This document shows positions 8,357-15,058 of a stretch of DNA of 29,772 nucleotides, in pieces. The DNA is taken from NCBI GenBank assembly GCA_904502245.1, contig CAJGDN010000008.1:1-29772 (forward strand). Reading direction: 5' to 3'. The notes beneath the pieces are model-generated. The model ran no database searches and was not told where the DNA came from. It was given only the letters and a program-made list of their open reading frames with translations. Each line of letters opens with the position of its first letter. The first letter of the stretch is position 1. This DNA is from an uncultured Alphaproteobacteria bacterium (GTDB lineage: Bacteria > Pseudomonadota > Alphaproteobacteria > Rs-D84). The position numbers and the translations under genes were made by a program.

Positions 8357-8932
8357 ATGAAATTTTCAGAATACATATTACAGAAATCCGAATCACGTGG
8401 CTATTCATGGTTGGTATTTTTTCTGACCATATGTGAATCAATATTTTTATTTGTTCCACCCGAAGTATTCATCGCCCCACCAATTATTGCGAACAAAAAA
8501 CGTGCCCTGCCTATAACCGTGGCGGCATCTCTGGGGTCAATTGTTGGTGGTGCAATTGCATATATGATTGGTCTGTGGTTATACGATTCGGTTGGAGTAT
8601 GGCTAATTGAAACATTTTCAAATCCTGAATTGATTGAAACCGCGATAAAACCGATGTTCAGCAAATATGGAATATTAATAATTGTACTGACTGCGGTGAC
8701 ACCAATCCCGTACAAGTTATTGGCGATATGGCTGGGCTTTATTGGGTATCCAATGGCATTATTCCTGGCGGTATCAGCGATATTCCGCACTGGTCGTTTT
8801 GCGATTATTGCGACATTACTGTATTTTTTCCAAGAACGTGCGAACGCAATTGTAAAAAAATATTTCTGGCCGATAACCATTGGCGCAATCGCAGCAGCGA
8901 TTTTAGGAATTGGATTAATCAGTTTAATATAA
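8357..8932 (+). CDS. YqaA/DedA-like (SNARE-associated domain) membrane protein
   Basis: Integral inner-membrane protein of 191 residues in the VTT/SNARE-associated superfamily, whose members are implicated in lipid scrambling or transport of undecaprenyl-phosphate and other lipids. Visible features are FVPPEVFIAPPIIANKKRA, the GSIVGGAIAYMIGLWLYDSVG segment with small-residue helices, and AVTPIPYKLLAIWLGFIGYP, where the TPIPYK block is typical of the YqaA branch. Four or five membrane segments are predicted. The ATG at 8357 has AGGGA six bases upstream; the longer open frame upstream overlaps rbfA antisense and is rejected. It stands alone, with a shared terminator after it. Substrate unknown. 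Confidence 0.85.
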   Translation: MKFSEYILQKSESRGYSWLVFFLTICESIFLFVPPEVFIAPPIIANKKRALPITVAASLGSIVGGAIAYMIGLWLYDSVGVWLIETFSNPELIETAIKPMFSKYGILIIVLTAVTPIPYKLLAIWLGFIGYPMALFLAVSAIFRTGRFAIIATLLYFFQERANAIVKKYFWPITIGAIAAAILGIGLISLI

Positions 8933-8936
8933 AAAC

Positions 8937-8961
8937 ACCGGCAAACATATGCCGGTATTTT
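8937..8961. terminator. Bidirectional terminator between convergent genes
   Basis: Hairpin ACCGGCA-AACATA-TGCCGGT (8937-8956), followed by ATTTTT on the plus strand and GTTTTTAT on the minus strand. It serves the YqaA-like gene and the 8983-9720 gene. Confidence 0.9.
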
Positions 8962-8982
8962 TACAAAAAAACAATCAGTGCA

Positions 8983-9720
8983 TCAGAACAATACGTTAAT
9001 CTGTGCCCCGACCTGAAAATCATCAGATTCAAATTCATAGTCAACACGTCCGATATACTGAGTATTTCCAAACTTACGCACGAACTTAGTATGCAACCAT
9101 TCCTGATCAAAATCCGTACCATCGATTGGATCTTTGTGTGTTGCCTTGCGAACAGTAAATCCTGCACCCAGATTAAAATCTGGCGAGATACGAAAATACG
9201 CTTCGGGTGTAAAGTCCAAGAACGCCACGCCACGCACATCATCAAACACCCACGTAGATTTAACAGTTGCAGCCAATGTCATACCTGCATATTGACGTCC
9301 GAAACGCACCCCGGCATAGTATGTTGAATCTGCATAATCTGGCGTACGCACACGTGAACCGCCACCAAATTTAAAACCAAACAACACATCCGAAATTATA
9401 CGTGCATCGTTATCATCTGCATTAGCCATACGATACACTGCCCCTAAATCAATTGCAGAAAAACCGTCTTCATCACCATTAAAGTCATGCTGATAGTGAA
9501 CATCTGCACCAACTGTCAAACGATTATTCATACCATACGACATTGATTGCCCTGCCCGCAAAATGTGATCCCAATACGTCAGTGATGTCTTTGACAGAAT
9601 TCCTTCTGTTTTCAGCATAAACAATGGATCAGACGTATCCAACGACAAATCGTTTGCATTTGACAAAGATGGCACGATCATGCACATCGACAACAAAACC
9701 CCAGATAAAAATTTACGCAT
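8983..9720 (-). CDS. Putative outer-membrane beta-barrel protein
   Basis: Exported 245-residue protein. The start at 9720 (MRKFLSGVLLSMCMIVPSLSNA) gives a clean signal peptide and is preceded by a strong AGGAGAGAGGG site; a longer frame to 9771 would run into the terminator of the neighbouring gene. The mature chain alternates short strands and polar turns (RLTVGADVHYQHDFNGDEDG, FGFKFGGGSRVRTPDYADS) and ends VGAQINVLF with terminal Phe, as BAM substrates do. It lies right after another barrel gene on the same strand, separated by a hairpin terminator. Specific function unknown. Confidence 0.75.
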   Translation of the reverse strand: MRKFLSGVLLSMCMIVPSLSNANDLSLDTSDPLFMLKTEGILSKTSLTYWDHILRAGQSMSYGMNNRLTVGADVHYQHDFNGDEDGFSAIDLGAVYRMANADDNDARIISDVLFGFKFGGGSRVRTPDYADSTYYAGVRFGRQYAGMTLAATVKSTWVFDDVRGVAFLDFTPEAYFRISPDFNLGAGFTVRKATHKDPIDGTDFDQEWLHTKFVRKFGNTQYIGRVDYEFESDDFQVGAQINVLF

Positions 9721-9743
9721 ATTGAACCCTCTCTCCTCGGAAT

Positions 9744-9778
9744 AAAAAACGAATTCTGCCCCCAATAACATGGGGGCA
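9744..9778 (-). terminator. Terminator of the 9794-11008 gene
   Basis: Perfect 8-bp stem TGCCCCCA/TGGGGGCA with loop ATAACA (9757-9778), then GAATTCGTTTTTT on the minus strand. Confidence 0.8.
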
Positions 9779-9793
9779 AAATTTATTCAAGTA

Positions 9794-11008
9794 TTAAAAT
9801 TGGAACATAACCTGCAAACCGATTGACGTTTCCGCATAGTTATCTAATTCGGCCTTGCCGATATTAGTCAACTGATCATACCCCAAATTTGGTGACATAT
9901 AGTACACATCCAGTTTTTTTCCATCTGCACTGTCATAAAATACTGTTTTTGCATACAGATTCAACGCGAACCAATCATTTGGCTGCCAACCAATTGCGCC
10001 TTTGATTGTTGCAGAATTGTGCCAATCATAATGTCCCAAAACTGTTTCCAGATTCAGCGTCCAATCTTTGTTCAGGACACTGAACACACCCATACCACCT
10101 TCGAAATAGATTGCTGAATCTTCACCCACCTGGTATGGCATATACAGCAATTGATAATTTCCTGCTTCTTTATCTTCTACACCGTTACCATATGAATTTC
10201 CATCCAATGCCAGATACCAACCACGTACCAAACCATAAACTGTGGACGATGCGACTTTATATCCGACCTTGGCTTCTAACAAGAAGTTATTTGAAATATC
10301 TTTCTGGTGCTGATAATATGCTGACGCCATACCGATCCATTTTTCATTATCCATGAAACGCCACTGGCCACCGATACCGAACAGATTCAATCCATTATCA
10401 TCCATTTTATCAGCTGGTGAATTATCATCCCATTCGAACTTATATTCATCCATATCGAATTGCAACATACCCATTAATGCAACAGTATCTGTAATACCAT
10501 AACTAAAATCTTCTTTGATGGTAAAACGACTCATATCCCAGTTACCACCAATTGGTGTTTCAGTATTGATTGTAAAATCATACCCAGCCATTGTGTAACC
10601 CAAATCCGTCACAGAACCGAATACACCCCCCAGTGGCTGATAGAACGGATGGGCGATAAAATATTTACGTGATAATTTATTAACAACTTTTTCCGCACGT
10701 GTTGAACGCTTGGTTGTTTTCACTGCACGTGCAGACGACGAAGACGCCCCTTCGTATTGTTTATACAATGCGCTGCGATTTGCGGGTTTTGTATAGTACA
10801 AATCTGCGGCATCTTTGGTTTCATATGTCTTGGTTGTTGTACGTGTTTTATATTTTTGATAGTTTACTTTTTCCCGTGTACGTGTTGCTGGTGCCGACGT
10901 CAGATTAACACTGGACCCTGCACGCGCACCTGAATTAGTTGCTGCATTTGCATCTAAAACCGCCAACACAGACAAAACACCAACGATACCAACAAATGTT
11001 TTTTTCAT
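9794..11008 (-). CDS. Putative outer-membrane protein with basic linker
   Basis: Exported 404-residue protein. The start at 11008 (MKKTFVGIVGVLSVLAVLDANA, signal peptide) has AAAAGGAG upstream; the in-frame extension to 11260 crosses the promoter and is rejected. After the signal comes a Ser/Ala/Thr/Arg-rich linker of about 100 residues (GARAGSSVNLTSAPATRTRE, RTTTKTYETKDAADLYYTK, SSSARAVKTTKRSTRAEKVV), probably flexible or peptidoglycan-facing. A beta-barrel region from about residue 115 to the end follows (ITDTVALMGMLQFDMDEYKF, ending SIGLQVMFQF). The Ser/Ala/Arg linker recalls the N-terminus of the 17148-18404 protein. Function unknown. Confidence 0.75.
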   Translation of the reverse strand: MKKTFVGIVGVLSVLAVLDANAATNSGARAGSSVNLTSAPATRTREKVNYQKYKTRTTTKTYETKDAADLYYTKPANRSALYKQYEGASSSSARAVKTTKRSTRAEKVVNKLSRKYFIAHPFYQPLGGVFGSVTDLGYTMAGYDFTINTETPIGGNWDMSRFTIKEDFSYGITDTVALMGMLQFDMDEYKFEWDDNSPADKMDDNGLNLFGIGGQWRFMDNEKWIGMASAYYQHQKDISNNFLLEAKVGYKVASSTVYGLVRGWYLALDGNSYGNGVEDKEAGNYQLLYMPYQVGEDSAIYFEGGMGVFSVLNKDWTLNLETVLGHYDWHNSATIKGAIGWQPNDWFALNLYAKTVFYDSADGKKLDVYYMSPNLGYDQLTNIGKAELDNYAETSIGLQVMFQF

Positions 11009-11030
11009 AATAAAACTCCTTTTCCACCAG

Positions 11031-11039
11031 ATTATATCA
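11031..11039 (-). promoter_or_regulatory. Extended -10 promoter of the 9794-11008 gene
   Basis: Minus strand reads TTTTTGTGATATAATC. TATAAT (11031-11036) is preceded by TGA, an extended -10. No good -35 is visible. The same string occurs before the pilin gene at 25929. Confidence 0.65.
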
Positions 11040-11089
11040 CAAAAAGTGCACATACAAAAGCCAAAAAACATTGTCATACCTGCACTCAT

Positions 11090-11186
11090 CTTTTTCATTT
11101 CCACGCAGACGGGAACAATAACTAATAAATTCTGCACACAGGAATGAAAAAGTTGCCAAATCTGGTTCCGCGGTCCAACCACGGAA
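11090..11186. other. Two hairpins in a gene-free stretch
   Basis: The 11009-11268 gap holds no gene. It contains a long imperfect hairpin (11090-11152) whose outer arm CTTTTTCATT/AATGAAAAAG is perfect over 10 bp, with an inner TCTGC/GCAGA-type pairing around an AT-rich loop. A second hairpin, TTCCGCGG-TCCAA-CCACGGAA (11166-11186), follows. A bidirectional terminator at 11222-11253 could end a plus-strand transcript covering both. No convincing plus-strand promoter was found, so a small RNA is only a possibility. Confidence 0.3.
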
Positions 11187-11221
11187 TAACAAAACAAGAC
11201 AAAAGAAAAGAAAAAAAACAA

Positions 11222-11253
11222 AACAAAAAAACCGGGTAAAACCCGGTTTTTTA
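11222..11253. terminator. Bidirectional terminator
   Basis: Stem AACCGGGT-AAA-ACCCGGTT (11230-11248), flanked by a T-run on each strand. It lies after the stop codon of the 11269-12264 gene. Confidence 0.92.
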
Positions 11254-11268
11254 TTTTCATTGGAAATA

Positions 11269-12264
11269 TTATTTAACAATAGATTCCCATTTCAAATCTT
11301 TAGTTACATTATCATATACCAATGCACATGTTGCAGTACCATTTTCACATTCTGTAGGCACATTCATCTTTGCAACCGCTGTCAAAGACGCACGTGTAAC
11401 AGATATCTTACCGTTTGCTTCAGAAACAGCAGATACATATTCACCTGCGACAGCAGCATCTTCAACATCTAAAGCTTCGATTTTGCCTTGAGCATCAGCA
11501 ATCGCTTCTGACTTTGCAGTTGCAATCGCAGAATTCATATCTGTTGTATTTGTATAATCAGCCAACGCTGTTTGAATTTTAGTATCCGCCGCTGTACCTG
11601 CCGCTGTAACCGCTTCACCCTTGGCTGTTGCAATCGCAGAATTCATATCTGTTGTATTTGTATAATCAGCCAACGCTGTTTGAATTTTTCCATCCGCCGC
11701 TGTACCTGCCGCTGTAACCGCTTCACCCTTGGCTGTTGCAATCGCAGAATTCATATCTGTTGTATTTGTATAATCAGCCAACGCTGTTTGAATTTTTCCA
11801 TCCGCCGCTGTACCTGCATCAGCAATCGCTTCAGACTTTGCATCAGCAATCGCCTGCGTATTTTGACCCTGGAAAGTTGTCATTTCTTCATTTGTTACAA
11901 CATCAACTGTCTTTGCATATTCAGCCAAATCAGTAGACTGCAACGCGTTATCTGCCTTATCCAAAGACGCCTGAACGCCAGCGTCCAACTTAGCCTTTGC
12001 AACAGTGCCATCTTTCAACGCACTCCCATCAATAGAATCAGCCCCGAAAGCAGTACCGTCCGAAATACTATCTGCGATTGCATTGACCGCATCTTTCAAG
12101 TTTGTTTTATCTGCAGCAACACCTTTAAAGTCCCCTGCAACAAATGTTTTCTGACTTTCTGGCAAACCAGATTGTGTGTTAACGTACTTTGTTGACGCGA
12201 TATCCGCATTTGCCGCAGTAACCGCCATCATTGCAACCAAAGATGCTGTTAATATTTTTTTCAT
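11269..12264 (-). CDS. Exported fibre-like coiled-coil protein with 36-residue repeats
   Basis: A 331-residue secreted protein, no known function. Signal peptide MKKILTASLVAMMAVTAANA is followed by DIASTKYVN, a start shared in kind with its neighbours (ASVDYVDDQ, LASKTYVDE, VSTQYLDEK). The middle is Ala/Asp/Thr-rich and helical, and includes three nearly identical 36-residue repeats (ADYTNTTDMNSAIATAKGEA...). Near the end is GEYVSAVSEANGKISVTRAS, a module also found in the 12357-13568 protein. The C-terminus has a two-cysteine hairpin (ECENGTATCALVYD) and a final KWESIVK. No YadA-type membrane anchor is present. An AAGGAAGG site precedes the ATG. Probably a periplasmic or surface fibre; anchoring unknown. 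Confidence 0.75.
   Translation of the reverse strand: MKKILTASLVAMMAVTAANADIASTKYVNTQSGLPESQKTFVAGDFKGVAADKTNLKDAVNAIADSISDGTAFGADSIDGSALKDGTVAKAKLDAGVQASLDKADNALQSTDLAEYAKTVDVVTNEEMTTFQGQNTQAIADAKSEAIADAGTAADGKIQTALADYTNTTDMNSAIATAKGEAVTAAGTAADGKIQTALADYTNTTDMNSAIATAKGEAVTAAGTAADTKIQTALADYTNTTDMNSAIATAKSEAIADAQGKIEALDVEDAAVAGEYVSAVSEANGKISVTRASLTAVAKMNVPTECENGTATCALVYDNVTKDLKWESIVK
11522..11845 (-). repeat. Three tandem 108-bp repeats inside a coding region
   Basis: Units start at 11522, 11630 and 11738, exactly 108 bp apart and almost identical at the DNA level (only scattered changes such as AGTATC versus CCATC at the TAADT/TAADG codons). They encode the 36-residue repeat of the 11269-12264 protein. 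Near-identity of the DNA, not only of the protein, points to recent duplication or ongoing homogenisation. Confidence 0.95.
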
Positions 12265-12311
12265 TTTTCCTTCCTTTTTTTTGTTGTTTTATTTTTCTTC
12301 CTTCGAAGTCC

Positions 12312-12340
12312 ATTTTATCACAAATTCAAATTTGAATCAA
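12312..12340 (-). promoter_or_regulatory. Promoter with a palindrome in the spacer
   Basis: Minus strand: TTGATT (12335-12340), 17 bp, TAAAAT (12312-12317), with TGTGA immediately before the -10. The spacer contains the 14-bp perfect palindrome ATTCAAATTTGAAT (12324-12337), placed where a repressor would block polymerase. It drives the 11269-12264 gene. Confidence 0.6.
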
Positions 12341-12356
12341 TGATATAATTCCTTAT

Positions 12357-13568
12357 TTATTCGCGCCCCGCGATATCTTCCCATGCGTATGTATACGACA
12401 CGGTACCATCCGCCGCGGTATGCTTGTTTGCCGTCAGAACAAACGTTCCTTCGTCACTGGTGGTCGATGGTGCCTGAATTGCACCCGATATCAACGAATT
12501 TACATCCGTTGACAGCTGATCCGTACCAACAGCCTTTTCACCAATTTTGTCTGATGTAATTGCACCGTCGGCAATATTCCCAGATTCAACTGCACTTTCA
12601 CCAATCTTGCCCTTGGTAATTGCACCGTTGGCAATATTCCCAGATTCAACCGCACCATCAGCGATCTTACCCTTGGTAATTGCACCATCGGCAATATTCC
12701 CAGATTCAACCGCATTCGCCGCAATTTTACCCTTTGTAATTGCACCATCGGCAATTTTTTCAGACGTAACCGCCGAATCCGCAATCATTCCTGTTTTAAT
12801 ACCCCCCGTGGCAATTGAAATTACACCATCTTCGGAAATAACAATCGCCTGGTCTGTATTGGTTAACTTAACCTGACGTTCCGCCAACGCGTCCGCCAAA
12901 CCAGCAACCTGGGAAATCTGAATCACCGGAATATCCGCCGCCGCCAATGCACGACGCGACACCTTTATAACACCATTTTCTTGGGACACAGAATCCACAA
13001 ACTGATTCTGAACCGCTGCATCAACATAATCCAATGCCTTGACCGCGACATCAATTGAATATTTTACAGAACCTGTTGTTGCGACGTCCGCATTCAATTT
13101 TTCAATTGCGGTTTTGTTCGCGCCAACCTGGGCTGTCAGCCCCGACACATCGCCACTGGTGCCACTTAATAAATCGGACAGAACCTTAATTTCGTTCTTG
13201 ACGGAACCGGTTGTATTTTCATCACCGTTTAATATGGTAATTGCATTGGCGTTGCGTTGAATTAATTCAGATTGGGCGTCGTCAACCAATTTTTGTTCTG
13301 ATGCCGCCAATTCCAACGCAGTATAAACCGTGCCACCCGTCACCAGATTTATCGCACCGTCCGTAATCGCACCAGTCGTCACATTAATTTTGTTATCATC
13401 TGAAATTGTGACCAAACTGTCTGACGTATCCAGAACCCCCTGTTTTTTGGCCAATTCAATGTCTAATTTTTCATCCAAGTATTGAGTAGAAACAACCGAT
13501 GCACCCATCGCAGAAACAGACACCAGTCCTAACAACATGGTAAATATACCTGCGGTCAATCTTCTCAT
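12357..13568 (-). CDS. Exported fibre-like protein with decapeptide repeats
   Basis: A 403-residue secreted protein. The start at 13568 (MRRLTAGIFTMLLGLVSVSAMGA) gives a signal peptide and has GGAAGGAAGGG upstream. Then come STQYLDEKLDIELAKKQ, helical stretches with repeated TTGSVK... segments (LNGDENTTGSVKNEI, NADVATTGSVKYSI), the module FVDSVSQENGVIKVSRRAL, and nine decapeptide repeats (residues about 262-351; IADGAITKGK, IADGAVESGN and variants). Similar I-x-x-G-A-I/V decads occur in phage fibre proteins and suggest a beta-solenoid or trimeric beta-prism. The C-terminal end FVLTANKH...SYTYAWEDIAGRE matches the W-x-x-I ending of its neighbours but lacks their cysteines. Function unknown; probably surface-exposed. 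Confidence 0.75.
   Translation of the reverse strand: MRRLTAGIFTMLLGLVSVSAMGASVVSTQYLDEKLDIELAKKQGVLDTSDSLVTISDDNKINVTTGAITDGAINLVTGGTVYTALELAASEQKLVDDAQSELIQRNANAITILNGDENTTGSVKNEIKVLSDLLSGTSGDVSGLTAQVGANKTAIEKLNADVATTGSVKYSIDVAVKALDYVDAAVQNQFVDSVSQENGVIKVSRRALAAADIPVIQISQVAGLADALAERQVKLTNTDQAIVISEDGVISIATGGIKTGMIADSAVTSEKIADGAITKGKIAANAVESGNIADGAITKGKIADGAVESGNIANGAITKGKIGESAVESGNIADGAITSDKIGEKAVGTDQLSTDVNSLISGAIQAPSTTSDEGTFVLTANKHTAADGTVSYTYAWEDIAGRE
12516..12785 (-). repeat. Nine 30-bp (decapeptide) repeats
   Basis: Encodes nine consecutive 10-residue units in the 12357-13568 protein. Units alternate as AITKGK and AVESGN types, so the higher-order DNA period is 60 bp; the central units are nearly identical in DNA. 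Confidence 0.9.
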
Positions 13569-13602
13569 ACTAAAATCCCTTCCTTCCTTTTCGTATGAAT
13601 GC

Positions 13603-13632
13603 ATTATATCATATTATTGCGAATCGTGTAAA
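13603..13632 (-). promoter_or_regulatory. Promoter of the 12357-13568 gene
   Basis: Minus strand: TTTACA (13627-13632), 18 bp, TATAAT (13603-13608), with TGA directly before the -10 (extended -10). Confidence 0.75.
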
Positions 13633-13710
13633 GAGTAAAAATCAATTTTCAGAAAAAAAATTTATTCATCCACACATGCATATAATCAACTGATTTTACA
13701 AAACAAATAA

Positions 13711-13740
13711 GAAAGCGAGGGTTTAAACACCCCCACTTTC
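13711..13740 (-). terminator. Terminator after the fibre operon
   Basis: Minus-strand RNA can pair GAAAGUGGGG with CCUCGCUUUC over 10 bp (two G-U pairs), loop near TTTAAA, then TTATTTGTTTTG. It lies past the stop codon of the 13772-14998 gene. Confidence 0.7.
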
Positions 13741-13771
13741 TTTCATATTAAATTCATTAATCTACATCTAA

Positions 13772-14998
13772 TTATGACTGTTCCGGAACTGTTAATACCA
13801 ATTCCATCCAGTATGGTGCACCATTTTCATCAACCGTCAGAACGCATGTTGTTTTATTGCATGCATCTGATGGCTTTGGAATTGCATAACCCTGAACCTG
13901 GCTGGCAGATACCACCGCATCTCCACCGGCTGCAACAGATTCTGCCATTGTCACATTGATCGTGTTATCTTCACCCAATGTAACATTTGTACCTTCAGAA
14001 TACGTTGTATTTTCTGCAGAAATCGTAATCACACCATCTGCGAACGAAACCGCTGCACTGCCATCAGCCTTTAAATTATCGGCATTCAATGTCGCCTGTT
14101 TAGTCGCCAAATCTGCTTCAACATCAGCCGTCTTTGCATAATCAGCCAAATCCGCTTCTTTCACAAAATTCACGGTTTCTGCGGCAACCACCTGTTTAAC
14201 CTGTGTCTCAGTTTGATATCCTGCACCTTCTAAAACATCAACGCGCCCTTCAATTGCATTAACATCAGACACCGATGCCTTGTCTGCCAAAGCTGCGCTA
14301 ATATCATTTACAGTTTCCTGGGTTGCATATGTTTTTTCAACATCTTCGGTCTTGGCATAAGCAGATAAATCTATATTAGAAGAATCGATAACTGCCTGAT
14401 CGATTTTTTCTTCTAAATCAGCAACCGCCTCATTTAACACAGATGTATCAGCCTTACCTGCAATTGCCGCAGTATTTTCCTCAACCTGTTTTACCAAACC
14501 TGATTCTGCATTACCAACAACCACCTGCACCGCCTGTAATTCTTCTTTGGTCGCCAGATTTTCTGTTGATGGGAATTCTGGTTTATCTGTCAAACTTTCA
14601 TAAGATCCGGTTTTTGCAACCTCTGCCAAGCCTGACACATTTTCTGCCGGCAATGGATTTTCCGCAGTGATTGCATCCTGCTTGCCCGCCATTTCGGCAT
14701 GCAGTTCATTAATCGCCGGAATCGCCAACTGCTCTTCTGTGTCCAACGTCAGCCAGTTATTATTTTCATCACGACGGTTCAACATGTCACGTAACACTTC
14801 CTGATTCTTATAAAGCTGAGTACTATCCGCCTTTAACATATTACGAAGTGTTAAATCCTTAGCCTCGAAATAATCATAAATATCAAACACCTGATCATCA
14901 ACATAATCCACAGAAGCAAAGTCCTGCGCAGAATATGCCGCATTAGATGTCACAGCAAAAACTAAAAACAATAATAAAAAAGACGTTTTTCTTTTCAT
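13772..14998 (-). CDS. Exported fibre-like coiled-coil protein
   Basis: A 408-residue secreted protein. I choose the ATG at 14998 (MKRKTSFLLLFLVFAVTSNA), preceded by GAGAGAAG; a TTG at 15013 would add five residues. The signal peptide is followed by DFASVDYVDDQVFDIYDYF, then fibre-type segments known from phage tail fibres (KQDAITAENPLPAENVSGLA, GSYESLTDKPEF, ATKEELQAVQ) and repeated SAYAKTEDVEKTYATQ and ADYAKTADVEADLATKQ motifs. A beta-rich region YSEGTNVTLGEDNTINVTMA precedes a two-cysteine end (DACNKTTCVLTVDENGAPYW). It is third in a minus-strand run with the two fibre genes upstream (60-bp gap, no clear terminator). Probably a trimeric fibre; no membrane anchor seen. Confidence 0.75.
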   Translation of the reverse strand: MKRKTSFLLLFLVFAVTSNAAYSAQDFASVDYVDDQVFDIYDYFEAKDLTLRNMLKADSTQLYKNQEVLRDMLNRRDENNNWLTLDTEEQLAIPAINELHAEMAGKQDAITAENPLPAENVSGLAEVAKTGSYESLTDKPEFPSTENLATKEELQAVQVVVGNAESGLVKQVEENTAAIAGKADTSVLNEAVADLEEKIDQAVIDSSNIDLSAYAKTEDVEKTYATQETVNDISAALADKASVSDVNAIEGRVDVLEGAGYQTETQVKQVVAAETVNFVKEADLADYAKTADVEADLATKQATLNADNLKADGSAAVSFADGVITISAENTTYSEGTNVTLGEDNTINVTMAESVAAGGDAVVSASQVQGYAIPKPSDACNKTTCVLTVDENGAPYWMELVLTVPEQS

Positions 14999-15058
14999 TT
15001 CTTCTCTCACCAATACTTATGTTATTTCTAACGGCTCATATTTACAATCCTATCATCC

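Noticed and set aside
11009..11260. N-terminal extension of the barrel protein up to 11260
   Set aside because: It crosses the promoter and terminator region; a normal signal peptide and AAAAGGAG site begin at 11008.
11572..12195. Long plus-strand open frame opposite the repeat protein
   Set aside because: Shadow of the 108-bp repeats; rich in Cys, Ile and Arg with no signal, domain or binding site.
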